Assembly (NCBI GenBank): GCA_013407085.1
Contig: JACCGJ010001427.1
Span: 1-64,000, forward strand
Origin: Atriophallophorus winterbourni
Taxonomy: Eukaryota > Platyhelminthes > Trematoda > Plagiorchiida > Microphallidae
DNA: 64,000 nt
Reading direction: 5' to 3'
Part shown: one piece after another, positions 11,490-21,929 of the stretch
How the letters are laid out: each line of letters starts with the position of its first letter
How positions within the stretch are numbered: the first letter of the stretch is position 1
The notes under the pieces: generated by a model
Databases searched by the model: none
Told to the model about the DNA's origin: nothing
The model's input: only the letters and a program-made list of their open reading frames with translations
Made by a program: the position numbers and the translations under genes

Positions 11490-11637
11490 AGCAAGCAAAC
11501 GCTACCGAATGGAACGTCGCAGAGGAGATTGTACTACCAAATCGGTCTTTATGTTGATGTGAGACGGCGTGGAGTATGTGCAAACCAAGCGCAAGAGATG
11601 TACACTCGGTCGACATCGACCGAAGGAGGCCAATGAC
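11490..11637 (+). repeat. 3' end relic of an R1 (RTE-like) LINE
   Basis: GAGATTGTACTACCAAATCG parallels the Cys-finger coding end of the R1 copy at 51.4-52.4 kb, and ATCGACCGAAGGAGGCCAA is its 3' terminal motif. It is non-coding now. Confidence 0.55.
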
Positions 11638-11644
11638 TTACTTT

Positions 11645-12135
11645 CCTTTTACTTTTGTGCGACTATCTACTCCTGGAGGATGAGTCGGCTTCAATGAAGA
11701 ATCTTGGGAATTTGGGTACAAAGCGGCGTCCCCAGCACCACTCGGCGTTAGTTCGAGTCAGCTTCTCTAGCCTTTGCACAACCAAGTGCGACCTGCAAGG
11801 CAGCAGAGAGTTGCCAGAAAGAGGTGGTTTGCACCAACTAACCGTCTATGATACTCTGCCCAGGATTTTCCTCAGGGTTTTCTCCATAAGCCTTTCCTGC
11901 AATCGGGTATCCCGCAAGGCAGCGGAGGTTTGAAATCGGGGTTTTCCTTCCCTTAGATGAAATGCCCTCCCAGGCTAACGAGCTCCATCTGCCCGAAGCA
12001 AACTGGTTTTCAGGCGCCAGTCACTCGCCCTCGCCCCTTCTCCCGTTGGTAGAAGCAGTTTCGCCAGGGCTCGGAGAGCCACTCGTGCAGACCAGAAGCT
12101 GGACTTGGTTGTCAGAGGCTATTTGAGACGCGCGC
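11645..12135 (-). repeat. Repeat C, near full length
   Basis: Plus-strand order: ACTTTTGTGCGACTATCT, CGGCGTCCCCAGCACCACTC, AGCTTCTCTAGCCTTTGCAC, CAGCGGAGGTTTGAAATC, AACGAGCTCCATCTGCCCG, AGCTGGACTTGGTTGTCAGA and CGCCATATGGGAG. The whole block recurs at 24785-25292. Read on the minus strand, the first ~280 bases resemble the 5' end of the R1 LINE at 57.87-57.60 kb. Confidence 0.8.
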
Positions 12136-12905
12136 CATATGGGAGATTATCCCCACTTCCACACCGGGCTATAACAATCTGAGAGCTGAAGATTGTCACT
12201 CTTCGCATTTCACGCCTCAACAATATTAACAACCTGTCGGTTAAACAATTCGATCTACCTAAACCTGCTTGCTCTACACACTGTTTTAGGTGAACACAAA
12301 CTGCCATTCAATACACACCACCACAACTCACAAAAGCCTCATTCATATGCCAACTGAATTGCTATCGATCACAGTTGGTGCATGTTCATTTCATCCATTT
12401 CATGCTCATACGGTTGAGTCAGTAAGCTGTTACCACGAGCGTTGATACAACCTATGGGTGGCAAACTCAGATGAACTTTGAAATAGCAATATCATACAGT
12501 GTTCGAAATCCAGGTGGTATTTGCTCCGTCTCCGCTTGTGTTCAGGTGAGGTGTTCGCGCGGTAACAACATCAAGTAGAAAGATTGACGCATTTGAACCG
12601 AGAACCAACTTGGCAATGTGAGAAACAACGCGTTTATGGCGCGTCATAACTTAGATCGCGCCATTATTCGTAGCCAATAGTGAAACAAAACCGAGCGTAG
12701 TACACAATTATGGACTAGTTCGATCGATGATCCCACGTGACACAACATCGTTTCAGCTGACCTGAAGCGAGAGTGACCTCGAGACATCAGCTGTTCACTA
12801 TGGGTGGAATAATGCGCTAGCTGATGCACAATGTTAACGGCTTAGCTATGAATGATCAATGGCCTCATTCAAGTTTTAAGGACCTGTTAGGAATTTGGGT
12901 TAAAT
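12136..12905. other. Non-coding stretch, nothing recognised
   Basis: No domain-bearing ORF or family repeat seen on either strand. Confidence 0.4.
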
Positions 12906-13085
12906 GAGATCACAAGCTTGGATTCAGGAGAGCCGTACAATCAGAGACTACGATATGATCAGGCTGCAAGATGTCAAGACAGATCTAGGAATGAATGACA
13001 ATGAGATTCCGTGGTGTTTCCATTTGCAGTTCAATACTTCTAGCAAATCAATTTAGCACGGTGTTACCTGGGGTGGAAAATTATA
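12906..13085 (-). repeat. SINE-A copy, strongly diverged
   Basis: CACAAGCTTGGATTCAGG, GACAGATCTAGGAATGA, GGTGTTTCCATTTGCAG and CAATTTAGCACGGTGTTA keep the antisense SINE-A order. Confidence 0.5.
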
Positions 13086-13629
13086 AAAGGTTGAATGCTG
13101 CGACTAATAAAGCCCCTTGCACTGTGTTTATATAAAGAAAAAAATTACAAAACCGTAAATAAGGCACAAAGAATGTTTCTTATAGATTTTTCGGATTAAG
13201 TTCATTGTATTTTTAGGGCCCATTGTTCGGTTCATCGGCTGCTAGCAAATCAGAGCCTCATGATTGTAAACTACATTTTTCAGCTGTGTGCGAATGGCAC
13301 AGTTGGATAGATTGATTGATTGACGATACATTGTATAACACCAACCGGAGCTAGTGAATCGCTAGCGAACTCAAAGTCACCACATAGATGGCACAGTGTC
13401 CTAGCGCACTTCAACCCAAGTCTAGACTGCGTGACACATTGTCCGAATTCTGAGATCCACGTGGCAAATTGTGAAGTGATGTGTGTCGAGCTAGTTAAAC
13501 CTTTACATCGTTTATTGATGGGAAATCGCTGATATGTGAAACATTAATCACCCATTCAGTAAATCTAAAACATCTTGACCCTACGAGTTGGAAACAACTG
13601 GCTCTTCTATAGAAGCCGTAGCAATCTAA
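13086..13629. other. Non-coding stretch, nothing recognised
   Basis: Only short unremarkable ORFs. Confidence 0.35.
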
Positions 13630-13925
13630 GTCCCACCCTTCCCCATCTTTTAGGATTTCACTTTTTCATGGTTGTATGGCAGTTAAGCATTCGGTACGTG
13701 CTACCGGTGTAATGCTGTCTTTGATGATGATGATGATGACTGGCTCTTGACCGTTTACTTTGGAGGCACAGCGTAAATCCGCAACGGCAAGCTGGAGAAC
13801 ATCAGACACTGCTTTCAGCTGCTGAACGTAGATCATGGCGACACCGTGCAAATACCGGAGTGCCTTTTGTAACTGGGAACACCGAGTGAATGATTGTTCC
13901 TCCCGAATCGGAATGTTTACTCATG
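13630..13925 (+). repeat. Repeat D fused to an R1 3' relic
   Basis: Bases 13630-13740 are repeat D (CTTCCCCATCTTTTAGGAT, ATGGTTGTATGGCAGTTAAG, then a GATGATGATGATGATG run). From 13738, GCTCTTGACCGTTTACTTTG and GGCACAGCG follow the R1 3' coding end (compare 52.1 kb), ending near CTCCCGAATCGGAATG. Confidence 0.5.
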
Positions 13926-14221
13926 CAACACGTTGTGAGATCATCGTGCACTTGCGATATAAACTCACGGTTAACATCGACCAAACGACAAAAAACAAGC
14001 ACCCAAAACCAAAGGTACCGGTAGAAACACACACACATATATACGTCCCGTGACCAATTGCTCGATAAACACGGGTTCTGGTGCTAAATGGAACGTGGGA
14101 TTTTCCGAGGGAATACCGTTCCAATGTCTAGGCTGTCTAAACACCTGTTAGACAGGCGCGTCATGCAGGAACAATTAACAGAAAGTGGCGATCTGTGGCC
14201 AATAAACCAGGAGGCAAAAAC

Positions 14222-14370
14222 TTGTATGCCGGGGTTGGATACAGTTGGCATGACCAGCCAGTTCAATCACGTGACCATGAACAAAAAGTCGTATTTGCAT
14301 GCATTTCCAGCACACATACCCCACGATCGGTTTCGTGCTGTGTGCACTCATCAGGTAGGGACAGTAGTAC
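14222..14370 (+). repeat. Repeat B copy
   Basis: GGTTGGATACAGTTGGCATG, AGTTCAATCACGTGACC, GCATGCATTTCCAGCACACA and CGATCGGTTTCGTGCTGTG are repeat B landmarks in forward direction. Confidence 0.6.
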
Positions 14371-14564
14371 CTAAATCCGGGTGACTTGAAACAGAAAATA
14401 CTTATGGCTCGGGTAGTGAATACCCATTATTGGGTGTTCGCCGAGTTTGGATAATCGGTTGAGGATGTTTTGTCACCATCAGTATAAACACTTGCGAAGC
14501 AAATGACCTTGATGTTTACAACCTTTATACCACATTTTCCGGCGTGTCTGGGCTGCTTGTTATA

Positions 14565-15195
14565 CGATCGGTCCGATTCGTGAGCCGCATGCAGAGATGA
14601 CATCTCATTGGCCCATAGGTCCTGTCCAATTGGATGCGTTGGTTGAAGGACGTGTCGTTCAACGTCATGCTTCGAGAAATTCCTGCGTATGGTGTGTTGT
14701 AACGATGGCAAAGATTGAATATGCATTCTAATCGAATTCATGTACTCCGCGATCTACAGGAGACAGGTCGTGTTTTCTCAAGGCCAATTTATGCTCGTGT
14801 AGCCTTCTTCAAGTCTGCCCGACGTAATGCATTTCACAATTTCTGCATTCATGGACGATATTCTTTTGTCCTATTTCCGTATTGGATTCTTCCGTTTTGA
14901 CAATTGCGTGAGGAGCGCTTTGTGCAACAACAATCCCAAATGTCTCAAAGTTCTTGCCACGAGTTTCAAGATGTGTTTCACTTGAGGTAGAGCAACCGTC
15001 CATCTCGTTGAGTTCTGTTGCGTTGGGTGTGGGGGGGGAAGCACTTTGTATTGTTTGATGAAGTGCAGCTATGTGTTTGATGGCGGTTGAATAGTGTCCT
15101 GACGCAACTCCGCTTACAAGCTGTATGGTGCTTGCTATTGACGTTCAGAATCTGATCTGTGTCCCTTTTCGGTAGACGCTCGTTTCCAGTTCGCT
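14565..15195 (-). pseudogene. Penelope-like element fragment (RT linker and GIY-YIG part)
   Basis: Read on the minus strand, 15195 downward encodes GNERLPKRDTDQILNVNSKH and KRSCVRTLFNRH. This matches the linker between reverse transcriptase and endonuclease in Penelope-like elements, where an HTDQYL-NFNS-HKRSV-TL pattern is usual. About 90 codons later comes NIVHECRNCEMHYVGQT, the start of a GIY-YIG nuclease with its paired cysteines. Downstream frames keep pieces similar to the plus-strand copy next door (HDVERHVLQPTHPI, then the DLWANE block). Stops and frameshifts are frequent, so it is a relic. The RT catalytic domain is not in the window. GIY-YIG nicks DNA for element integration. Confidence 0.65.
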
Positions 15196-15233
15196 GATGC
15201 TATTCCTCCTGACGTGTACGACCTTGAACTTGT

Positions 15234-15760
15234 ATGCCACTGTTGGATGATGAAAGCAGAATTAGACGCGCTCTCCCGTATGTGCAAAATATATCAGAAA
15301 TCGCAGCTCGGGTGCTTCGGCCATTTGGAATAGAGGTCGCGCATAAACCCGTGTCAACATTACGCAACCACTTCAACAATATGAATGGCAAAATTGCAAA
15401 AGAAGAACAATCGAATATTGTCTACAAGATTACGTGCAGAGATGACGAGAAGAACTACATCGGGCAAACCGGCCGCAAGCTAAGCACAAGAATACACGAA
15501 CACCGGTTAGCTGTACGAAGGCACGACCCAAGGTCACTGATTTCAATACATGTTGATCAATTCAGACACCAATTCGATTGGGACAACGCGAGGATTTTAG
15601 CCAAAGAAAACAACCGACGAGCGCGAGAATTCATCGAAGTGTGGCACGCAACAACGACATCAATCAGCCAGCACCTTCAATTGGCTACAACCTATGGACC
15701 AATGAAAACTCGATGGTCAAGAATGCAACACATGAATTCCACCAACCAACGGGAGTGATG
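15234..15760 (+). pseudogene. Penelope-like element GIY-YIG endonuclease fragment
   Basis: An open frame of 174 codons. Residues ~10-35 (IRRALPYVQNISEIAARVLR) match the pre-nuclease region of Penelope-like Pol. NIVYKITCRDDEKNYIGQTG is the GIY-YIG core, with the second Cys of the usual C-x2-C replaced. TRIHEHRLAVRR carries the conserved Arg and His, and FIEVWHATTTSISQ the conserved Glu near the end. The RT part is absent, so this is a truncated copy although this stretch is open. It faces away from the minus-strand Penelope-like fragment 40 bases to the left. Repeat B-like sequence overlaps its start (CCACTGTTGGATGATG) and recurs after its end at 15.9 kb in the same direction. Confidence 0.8.
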
Positions 15761-15902
15761 GTGAACGGACAGACGGACCTTATAAAAACCAACGAATACC
15801 AATTATAAGTCACTTCGAAAGAAGTTCTGCTGATGATGTCATCTAGCTTGATGACGAAACGACCAACAACAACTACACAAGCTCGGCGAGCACCATCTGA
15901 AC

Positions 15903-16050
15903 AACTGTTGGATGATGTTGGCAAGACCAGTTTGTTCAATCACATGTGCCTAATCACATGCAGATGGTCTTGCACAAAAAATCCGTGTTTTTATGCATTT
16001 TCATACCAGTTCCGCGATGTTTGAACTCATCACGCAGGGACAGTGCGATC
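15903..16050 (+). repeat. Repeat B copy after the Penelope-like fragment
   Basis: ACTGTTGGATGATGTTGGCA, CCAGTTTGTTCAATCACATG, ATGCATTTTCATACC and CTCATCACGCAGGGACAGTG. Same direction as the partial copy at 15225-15250. Confidence 0.6.
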
Positions 16051-16560
16051 AGGATCCCCGTGACTTAAAACAGTGGATAAATGGTAAACGAGGAGAGAAA
16101 ACAAAAGCAACCAGTACGATGAGTAACCTTGACCAATACTCACTTCGGTTGCTGAGGTCCACAGAGAACGTGACAAAAATTCAAACAACCGTTTTTCTTC
16201 GAATACGGATTGTCATGACCGGCCTGGCGAAGTGTTCGACGAAAATGTCTAATCTGAAAGAAACAAAAATACTCAACTGCGTGCATGAGCGATGTGAACG
16301 GATTAAACGACGCTGCGCATCTAACGGCACGTGTGTACGCTGTCAACATGCCGAATTCAAACCGAGCAGACCACCTATCCAGTCCACATTGAGTTGAGTG
16401 AACGAGCAGTTTCGGTTAAAAATCTAATACAAAAGGTGTAACCGTTCATAAAGGAAAGAAATGGAAAGATTTGGAGTAGAATAATCGATTTTAGAGTAAA
16501 CACAGACGTGGGATTTTGGATCGAGAATCGCTTGAATTACATTGTAGATCAATCAATGAG
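16051..16560. other. Non-coding stretch, nothing recognised
   Basis: A 134-codon plus-strand ORF ending near 16397 has scattered cysteines but no recognisable domain; left unassigned. Confidence 0.3.
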
Positions 16561-16640
16561 CGCGCGGTAGCTTAGCGGACAGGATGACAAAGCTATTCAA
16601 TCACACTTGCACACATAGATGCGGATGGGTTAAACCCACC
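16561..16640 (+). other. Possible tRNA-like relic
   Basis: GCGGTAGCTTAGCGGACAGG resembles a tRNA 5' half with box A (TAGCTTAGCGG), and GGGTTAAACCCA about 60 bases on could be a decayed box B. No cloverleaf could be drawn convincingly. Confidence 0.25.
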
Positions 16641-16679
16641 GATTTGGATAAAAAAATCTTTATTTCACCGCAACTTGGT

Positions 16680-17700
16680 GGCAGCACGGTATCGCCGTAT
16701 CGCGAGAAGAGAGTTGAATGGTAAAGTCTCCAATACTGTAGCGATTTCTCGCGGTGTTCTACAAGGCGCAATACTTTCCCCCTTCTTATTTTCTATCTAC
16801 ATTTCTGATCTTCCTTGCTTTCATTCCACTACTATTCTAAAATATGCTGATGACGTTGCTGTTGTTTTTGACCACCATAGACGTGCTGACTCTCCTACAT
16901 CTGAATTTATTATCAATAACATTGGCCAGTGGTCATCCTCACTCGGCTTATCGTTAAATTCTCAAAAATGCAAAGAGGTGATATTTTCAAACTTGGCTGG
17001 TCAGCGTCATCGAACTCTGCTTCAAGGAATTCCCACGATTTCCTTCCATTGCTCAAACTTCAGCAGAAGCGCATGTTTCAAGTATATTGGCGTCATTTTA
17101 TCAGAGTCTTAAATGGACCGATCATATGACTGCACAGTAGGTTAGAAGGTTATCATTTTACGCCTTACGTCCGCGTTCTTTAGCTGTTCCTCCTGATGTA
17201 GTTAAATGTTTTGTTTTTTCCTGCATTGTTCCCATTTTAATCTACGCATCCCCTATAATTTTTCCTGGTTTTTTTGAAAAGGATTTTTTGATGCTCAGAA
17301 GAGGGATCAAATTAATTTCAAGATTTCCTCTACCGAGTTAATTCGTGATACGATCGTCGAACGCCACTTTCGTGAATGTGACAGATTGGTCAGAGTCATA
17401 TCGTCTGATAATGCACACCCACTGCATGAGGTCCTTATGGCTTGCAGATCGTTCCCAGCCACGCGTAGTCAACATATCGTCCCGTATGCAAGAACTGAGA
17501 AATTCAAAAATTCTTTTATTCCTTACCTGGCTCGATATTTGGTTGATCATACAAAAGTTATTCTCGATTTAAGGAAGAAATGACAGTATGATAACTGAAG
17601 TGAGATCATCCTTATTTGACATGTTTTTTTCGTGGTCGAATTAATAATAACGCTGAAAATTCGTGTATTCGAATAAAGCCATTTTTCTTCTTCTTATAGC
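16680..17700 (+). pseudogene. LINE-F copy 1, 5'-truncated reverse transcriptase
   Basis: Encodes the C-terminal part of a non-LTR reverse transcriptase. ISRGVLQGAILSPFLFSIYI is the B motif, LKYADDVAVVF the catalytic YADD box, LGLSLNSQKCKEVIFS motif D and FKYIGVILSES motif E. A two-base deletion relative to copy 2 gives a TAA at about 17109-17111; the frame resumes at VERHFRECDRLV and ends with LRKK and a stop near 17583. The 3' UTR ends in GAATAAAGCCATTT followed by a CTT run at ~17685-17698. The start is in the middle of the RT, as in 5'-truncated LINE insertions. Copy 2 is its inverted twin to the right. Confidence 0.85.
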
Positions 17701-18788
17701 ACAGAAAATTGAGACGCGTTCGTGATGTGTTGCGCATGCGGCTTAAAATCGGTCGTTCCAGGTTCGAATCCTGCCCGCTTGCGCAACTTCGGGAGAACAA
17801 GAAAAATGGCTTTATTCGAGTACACGAATTTTCAGCGATATTATTAATTCGACCACGAAAAATACATGTCAAATAAGGATGATCCTACTTCAGTTATTAT
17901 ACTGTCAGTTTCTTCCTCAAATCGAGAATAACTTTTGTATGATCAACCAAATATCGAGCCAGGTAAGGAATAAAAGAATTTTTGAATTTCTCAGTTCTTG
18001 CATACGGGACGATATGTTGACTACGCGTAGCTGGGAACGATCTGCAAGCCATAAGGACCTCATGCAGTGGGTGTGCATTATCAGACGATATGACTGACCA
18101 ATCTGTCACATTCACGAAAGTGGCGTTCGACGATCATATCACGAATTAACTCGGTAGAGGAAGAGCTCACTCTTGAAATTAATTTGATTCCTCTTCGGAT
18201 CATCAAAAAATCCTTTTCAAAAAGACCAGGAAAAATTATAGGGGATGCGTAGATTAAAATGGGAACAATGCAAGAAAAAACAAAACATCTAACTACATCA
18301 GGAGGAACAGCTAAAGAACGCAGATGTAAGGCGTAAAATGATAACCTTCTAACCTTCAAGTACTGTGCAGTCACATGATCGGTCCATTTGAGACTCTGTG
18401 ATAAAATGACGCCAAGATACTTGAAACATGCGCTTCTGCTGAAGTTCGAGCCATGGAAGGAAATCGTGGGAATTCCTTGAAGCAGAGTTTCACGACGCTG
18501 ACCAGCCAAGTTTGAAAATATTAACTCTTTGCATTTTTGAGAATTTAACGATAAGCCGAGTGAGGATGACCACTGGCCAATGTTATTGATAATAAATTCA
18601 GATGTAGGAGAGTCAGCACGTCTATGGTGGTCAAAAACAACAGCAACGTCATCAGCATATTTTAGAATAGTAGTGGAATGAAAGCACGGAAGATCAGAAA
18701 TGTAGATAGAAAATAAGAAGGGGGGAGTATTGCGCCTTGTAGAACACCGCGAGAAATCGCTACAGAATTGGAGACTACCATTCACGGC
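16713..18788. repeat. Large inverted repeat (LINE-F tail to tail)
   Basis: Arms of about 985 bases (16713-17698 and 17795-18788) are near-identical reverse complements, separated by a ~95 base tRNA-like spacer. Transcription across it would give a long hairpin. Confidence 0.8.
17701..17794 (+). other. tRNA-like spacer between two LINE-F tails
   Basis: GGTTCGAATCC at 17761-17771 is an exact box B. Upstream, GCGT/GCGC can pair as a D stem (17716-17719 with 17732-17735), and CTTAAAA (17742-17748) sits where an anticodon loop would be, reading TAA as in tRNA-Leu. The T stem pairs at four of five positions. The anticodon stem is poor and the acceptor ends do not pair, and there is no long variable arm. 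It looks like a tRNA pseudogene or tRNA-derived SINE head rather than a working tRNA. Confidence 0.4.
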
Positions 18789-19056
18789 AGTATACTGCAC
18801 GCGGTGCTTAAAATAGGACGCTATCCAGTGGACTAAGTTCAAGGGCACACCACAATCATGAAGTTTTTTGAGCAAAGAACTACTATTAAAAGCGTTGGTG
18901 TAATCAAGAAAACAAACCTGCACCGTTTTTGATTTCGAATCCAATGATGTGCTTAGCCATGATCCCCCGGCATATCGCAACAATATCGGTAACAATAAGA
19001 GCTGAAAAAGTACCATCGACATCCTAGCATCGTCTAGTGGACGAAACCATATCACC
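17795..19056 (-). pseudogene. LINE-F copy 2, reverse transcriptase fragment
   Basis: Minus-strand frame of 324 codons. LDYTNAFNSSSLLKKLHDCG is motif A (the usual Asp is present), the B region is frameshifted around a C-run (RCSTRRNTPPFLF), and LKYADDVAVVF is the catalytic box. It continues through FKYLGVILSQSLKWTDHV and the thumb-like VVRCFVFSCIVPILIYASP. Another frameshift follows near 18.1 kb before the C-terminus. It extends ~270 bases further 5' than copy 1. The 3' UTR and CTT-type tail face copy 1. Similar to LINE-F copy 3 at 62.5-64 kb. Family placement within CR1/Jockey-like LINEs is not certain. Confidence 0.85.
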
Positions 19057-19257
19057 TGTGATTAACAAACCGGAGATAAGCACCGGCTAGGCGATATTAA
19101 CCTATGAAAAACCGGAGAATGTCCGATAAATCAACATGGGATTGACAGTATGCAATCAGCTGATTGAAAGAGCATTTTTCGGATTTCCAATAAAAGCGTC
19201 CTCGTAAACAAGGAATGTGCTGTCATATTAATACGGGATCAACGATTATTAGTCAAG
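19057..19257. other. LINE-F copy 2 upstream flank
   Basis: No feature recognised. Confidence 0.3.
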
Positions 19258-19505
19258 GTTAGACCGCGTTTGCGGTACAAAGACCTATAGAAAAAAGACC
19301 TAAAGAGTTGGGAAGAACTTGCTCTTGAACGTTCAATTTGGAGGCACTGCGAAAAGCATTATGTGCAACCGAGTACTGCTTATCGCTGTTTGCGCTGCGA
19401 GAGAGATGGCTAATTCCGAATAGGATTGTATAGTCATTCGAAATGATGTGGAGCATGAAACCATCATGCCTTTTCGACTTCGACCGAAGGAGGCCAACAA
19501 CATTC
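19258..19505 (+). repeat. 3' end relic of an R1 (RTE-like) LINE
   Basis: TTTGCGGTACAAAGA, GAACTTGCTCTTGA and GTTCAATTTGGAGGCA follow the order of the R1 C-terminal coding region at 52.04-52.14 kb. It ends with CGACTTCGACCGAAGGAGGC and CAACAACA, the R1 3' terminus and its short CAA-type tail. Confidence 0.7.
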
Positions 19506-19794
19506 GGTTTTGTTTCCAGCGGTTATCTGGTGGAGGACATATCACGGCATATACCGAGAAGTAAGAGTATACTGATCCTTTCGTTTGTGGTGATCTTACG
19601 GTTTAAATTCACAACGTCAACTTGCGAAACTCGTGCATACAGATCCAACGGGCATTGGAAATTGTTTGCCTAAGAACTTGGTATGCATTGAACAGCACCG
19701 TAGTGCTTTACAATAAGAATCACGTTGACTTCATAGCGCAAGGTATCGGGTTCGTGCAGCTGCAATTGAAAATCCTACTAAGCAAGCGACGATT
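19506..19794. other. Intronic stretch, nothing recognised
   Basis: Lies in the presumed intron 4 of the DHHC gene. Confidence 0.3.
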
Positions 19795-19960
19795 TGCTGT
19801 GCAAGCCTTCAGTGTTGCTCTCTTGCGCAGATGATGTGCGGAACTTATTTGCCACTGATACTGAGCTATAGGCGGACACACATTGCAGTTTGTCTGTTAT
19901 TTTCCGTTGTATCTGTCTAGACCTGGGCCATCGTACAGTCAACGACTGGGTTGATACTAG
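19795..19960 (+). repeat. SINE-A copy, strongly diverged
   Basis: GCGGAACTTATTTGCCACTG, CTGAGCTATAGGCGG, TATCTGTCTAGACCTGGGCC and CCATCGTACAGTC keep the sense order of SINE-A blocks; the 3' end is cut. Confidence 0.45.
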
Positions 19961-20114
19961 ACACACACGAAAGAAGTCATCTTGATGTTGACTATAATTT
20001 CAGATTGGCGAGCACTAAAGAAGACTAAGAAATTTGTACCGGCGGGCGTCAACATAGGAAATCAAATAGTAATGAAAAGATTTGATCACTAACAAAAATA
20101 TAGCAGATGGATGG

Positions 20115-20338
20115 ATGAAATAACAAGCCTGGTTCTAGGCAAAGTGCCGCACAGCCAGAGACTGTACATGGGCTAGGATACTGCAGGTTGTCCAGGCCTA
20201 GACAGTCATGCGAATTAAAATAACAATCACAGTGAGACACCAGCGTTTTTTCGCATGTATATTGGTACCCGTGAAAAATCAATCTAGCACGGTGATGGCG
20301 ACACATTACAAAAGTATTGCACTGTTGCACATGCATCC
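20115..20338 (-). repeat. SINE-A copy
   Basis: AACAAGCCTGGTTCTAGGCA, AAGTGCCGCACAG, GACTGTACATGGGCTAGGAT and CCAGGCCTAGACAG, then AATCTAGCACGGTGATGGC. Near full length, moderately diverged. It lies just left of exon 4, in intron 4. Confidence 0.7.
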
Positions 20339-20379
20339 ATACACACTGCGGATACAGGCTCGAAACAGCACATACTTAC

Positions 20380-20495
20380 CTCTTCGTGTGTCGACAATTC
20401 CCGACAAATGATCAGTGTGTGATAACCACCAAGCCCGAATATAGTCCAGATTGTGAAAAACGATAGCACGATTTCTATCGGCGTGAAATGATCGA
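20380..20495 (-). CDS. DHHC palmitoyltransferase, exon 4 (fourth transmembrane segment)
   Basis: On the minus strand the acceptor is TTGATTCAG before 20495 and the donor GTAAGT after 20380. The exon is 116 bases; with the one base carried from exon 3 it makes exactly 39 codons and ends in phase 0. It encodes VDHFTPIEIV, a membrane segment (LSFFTIWTIFGLGGYHTLII) and CRELSTHEE. This aligns with the fourth membrane helix and the TTxE-like motif of ZDHHC9/14/18, where FSVWSIVGLSGFHT and TTNED are typical. Residue numbers are about 230-268 if translation starts at 31191. Following exons are less certain. Confidence 0.88.
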
Positions 20496-20909
20496 CTGAA
20501 TCAAGGAAATATGCGGCCAAGGTGAGCAAAGACAAATAAGAAAAGAATGGAATTTAGCCGAGGTCAAAAATGGTTTCACGGGTGGATTTACTCAGATTCA
20601 TCGAGTGGATCGATTAGCGAACGTTGGCTGAATCCAGCCGGATGCCGGCAGCTGGAAACCAGTTTGCGGTGTGTAAGTACACAGGATGTGAGCAGCACTA
20701 ATACTGATCATTTCAATTGACCTGATCGGTTGACTGTGTGGATCGGCCATCCAAAGGTTGGATGTACCATTATGAGTTAACAGTACATCACAGGATGAAT
20801 TCATTTGCTAGTTCCTATGTTTCTAGCGCACTGATCCTAATTTTCCCGAGTGCATCAGACGACGACAAACCCCATGAAACCCTTTATTTGCGTATCAATG
20901 AGAGCAGTA

Positions 20910-21097
20910 CATGGTATGGTATGAAAGCGCAAGCCTGATCCAGGCAAAGTGCCGCACAATCACAGACTGCACGTGGGCGAAGATACTGTCAGGTTGCCCA
21001 GGCCTAGACAGATATGAGGAAGAAAAAAGAACAGGAAATGATAGTGAGACTGCAGCCTGTTTCAGCATGCAGCTCACTACCTGTGGCAAATCAATTT
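20910..21097 (-). repeat. SINE-A copy flanked by a target-site duplication
   Basis: AGAGCAGTACAT (20901-20912) and AGAGCAGTCCAT (21098-21109) flank it, one mismatch in 12, overlapping the element edge by a few bases. The sense 5' part is missing: it stops at CAATTT, where longer copies go on to AGCACGATG. Confidence 0.75.
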
Positions 21098-21269
21098 AGA
21101 GCAGTCCATAATGGAGAGTGAACTTGCTGTTGGGCCCAAGAATCAGTTGACACACAATCTGGGACTGAATGTGAAGTTGATGTGACCAATCATGGGAAAT
21201 GAACAACACTCCAAAGAGACCCAGCCGCATCTAAGTTAACGTGTATCCCTTAGTACGATCAGGATATGC

Positions 21270-21490
21270 ATGCCTTGAAATTGCGCAGTAATGGAAAGCA
21301 AGTTTAGCTTGTAAGCCACTGTTGGATAAGGCTGTCACAATTACGTGGACACAAATGTAGATGGATCAAATCAATACGTCTGAGCAAAAAAAAAGAATTT
21401 GCATGCATTTTGATTACCCGCGACCGGCTTAGTGCTGTTTGTACGAATTGTGTACGGTTAACACGATCAGGGTCAGAAAGCCTTGAAAAG
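21270..21490 (+). repeat. Repeat B copy
   Basis: AGCCACTGTTGGATAAGGCT, TTTGCATGCATTTTGAT, CGACCGGCTTAGTGCTGTTT and CACGATCAGGG are repeat B landmarks in forward direction. Confidence 0.6.
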
Positions 21491-21728
21491 TGGTAAACAC
21501 CGCTTGAACACATACGAAACCCCTTTCAATATCCATGGACAAACAGAAAATCTAATTGACCAAATCACAGTAAAAGGATATGATCCCGGTGATATCTTCA
21601 GCATGAGTAAAATATCATTCTCTCGTTGGTAGACTGAAAAAAGACAAAAAATACGATAAAAATCAACTGAGAAAATGGATGTGGGAGTTGAAAAGAAAGA
21701 TTAAAAACCAAGTGAGAGGATCAGATTG

Positions 21729-21915
21729 GTAGGTGGGTAGGAAAGCACAAGCCTGATCCAGGCAAAGTGCCGCACATTCACAGACTGCACGTGGGCTAAG
21801 ATACTGTCAGGTTGCCCAGGCCTAGACAGATATGAGGAAGAAAAAAGAACAGGAAATGGTAGTGAGACTCCAGCGTGTTTCAGCATGCAGTTCACTACCA
21901 GTGGCCAATCAATTT
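21729..21915 (-). repeat. SINE-A copy with perfect 14-base target-site duplication
   Basis: AGAGGATCAGATTG occurs at 21715-21728 and again at 21916-21929, directly bounding the element. Sense strand is minus: it is truncated at the 5' side (ends at AATTT on plus) and its 3' tail is CTACCCACCTAC instead of the usual CATACCAT. Confidence 0.85.
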
Positions 21916-21929
21916 AGAGGATCAGATTG

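Noticed and set aside
15993..16397. 134-codon ORF with several cysteines, possible zinc-finger protein
   Set aside because: Cysteine spacing fits no known finger, and its start overlaps repeat B.
17701..17794. Functional tRNA gene
   Set aside because: Box B and D stem are good, but the acceptor stem does not pair and the anticodon stem is weak. Kept only as tRNA-like.
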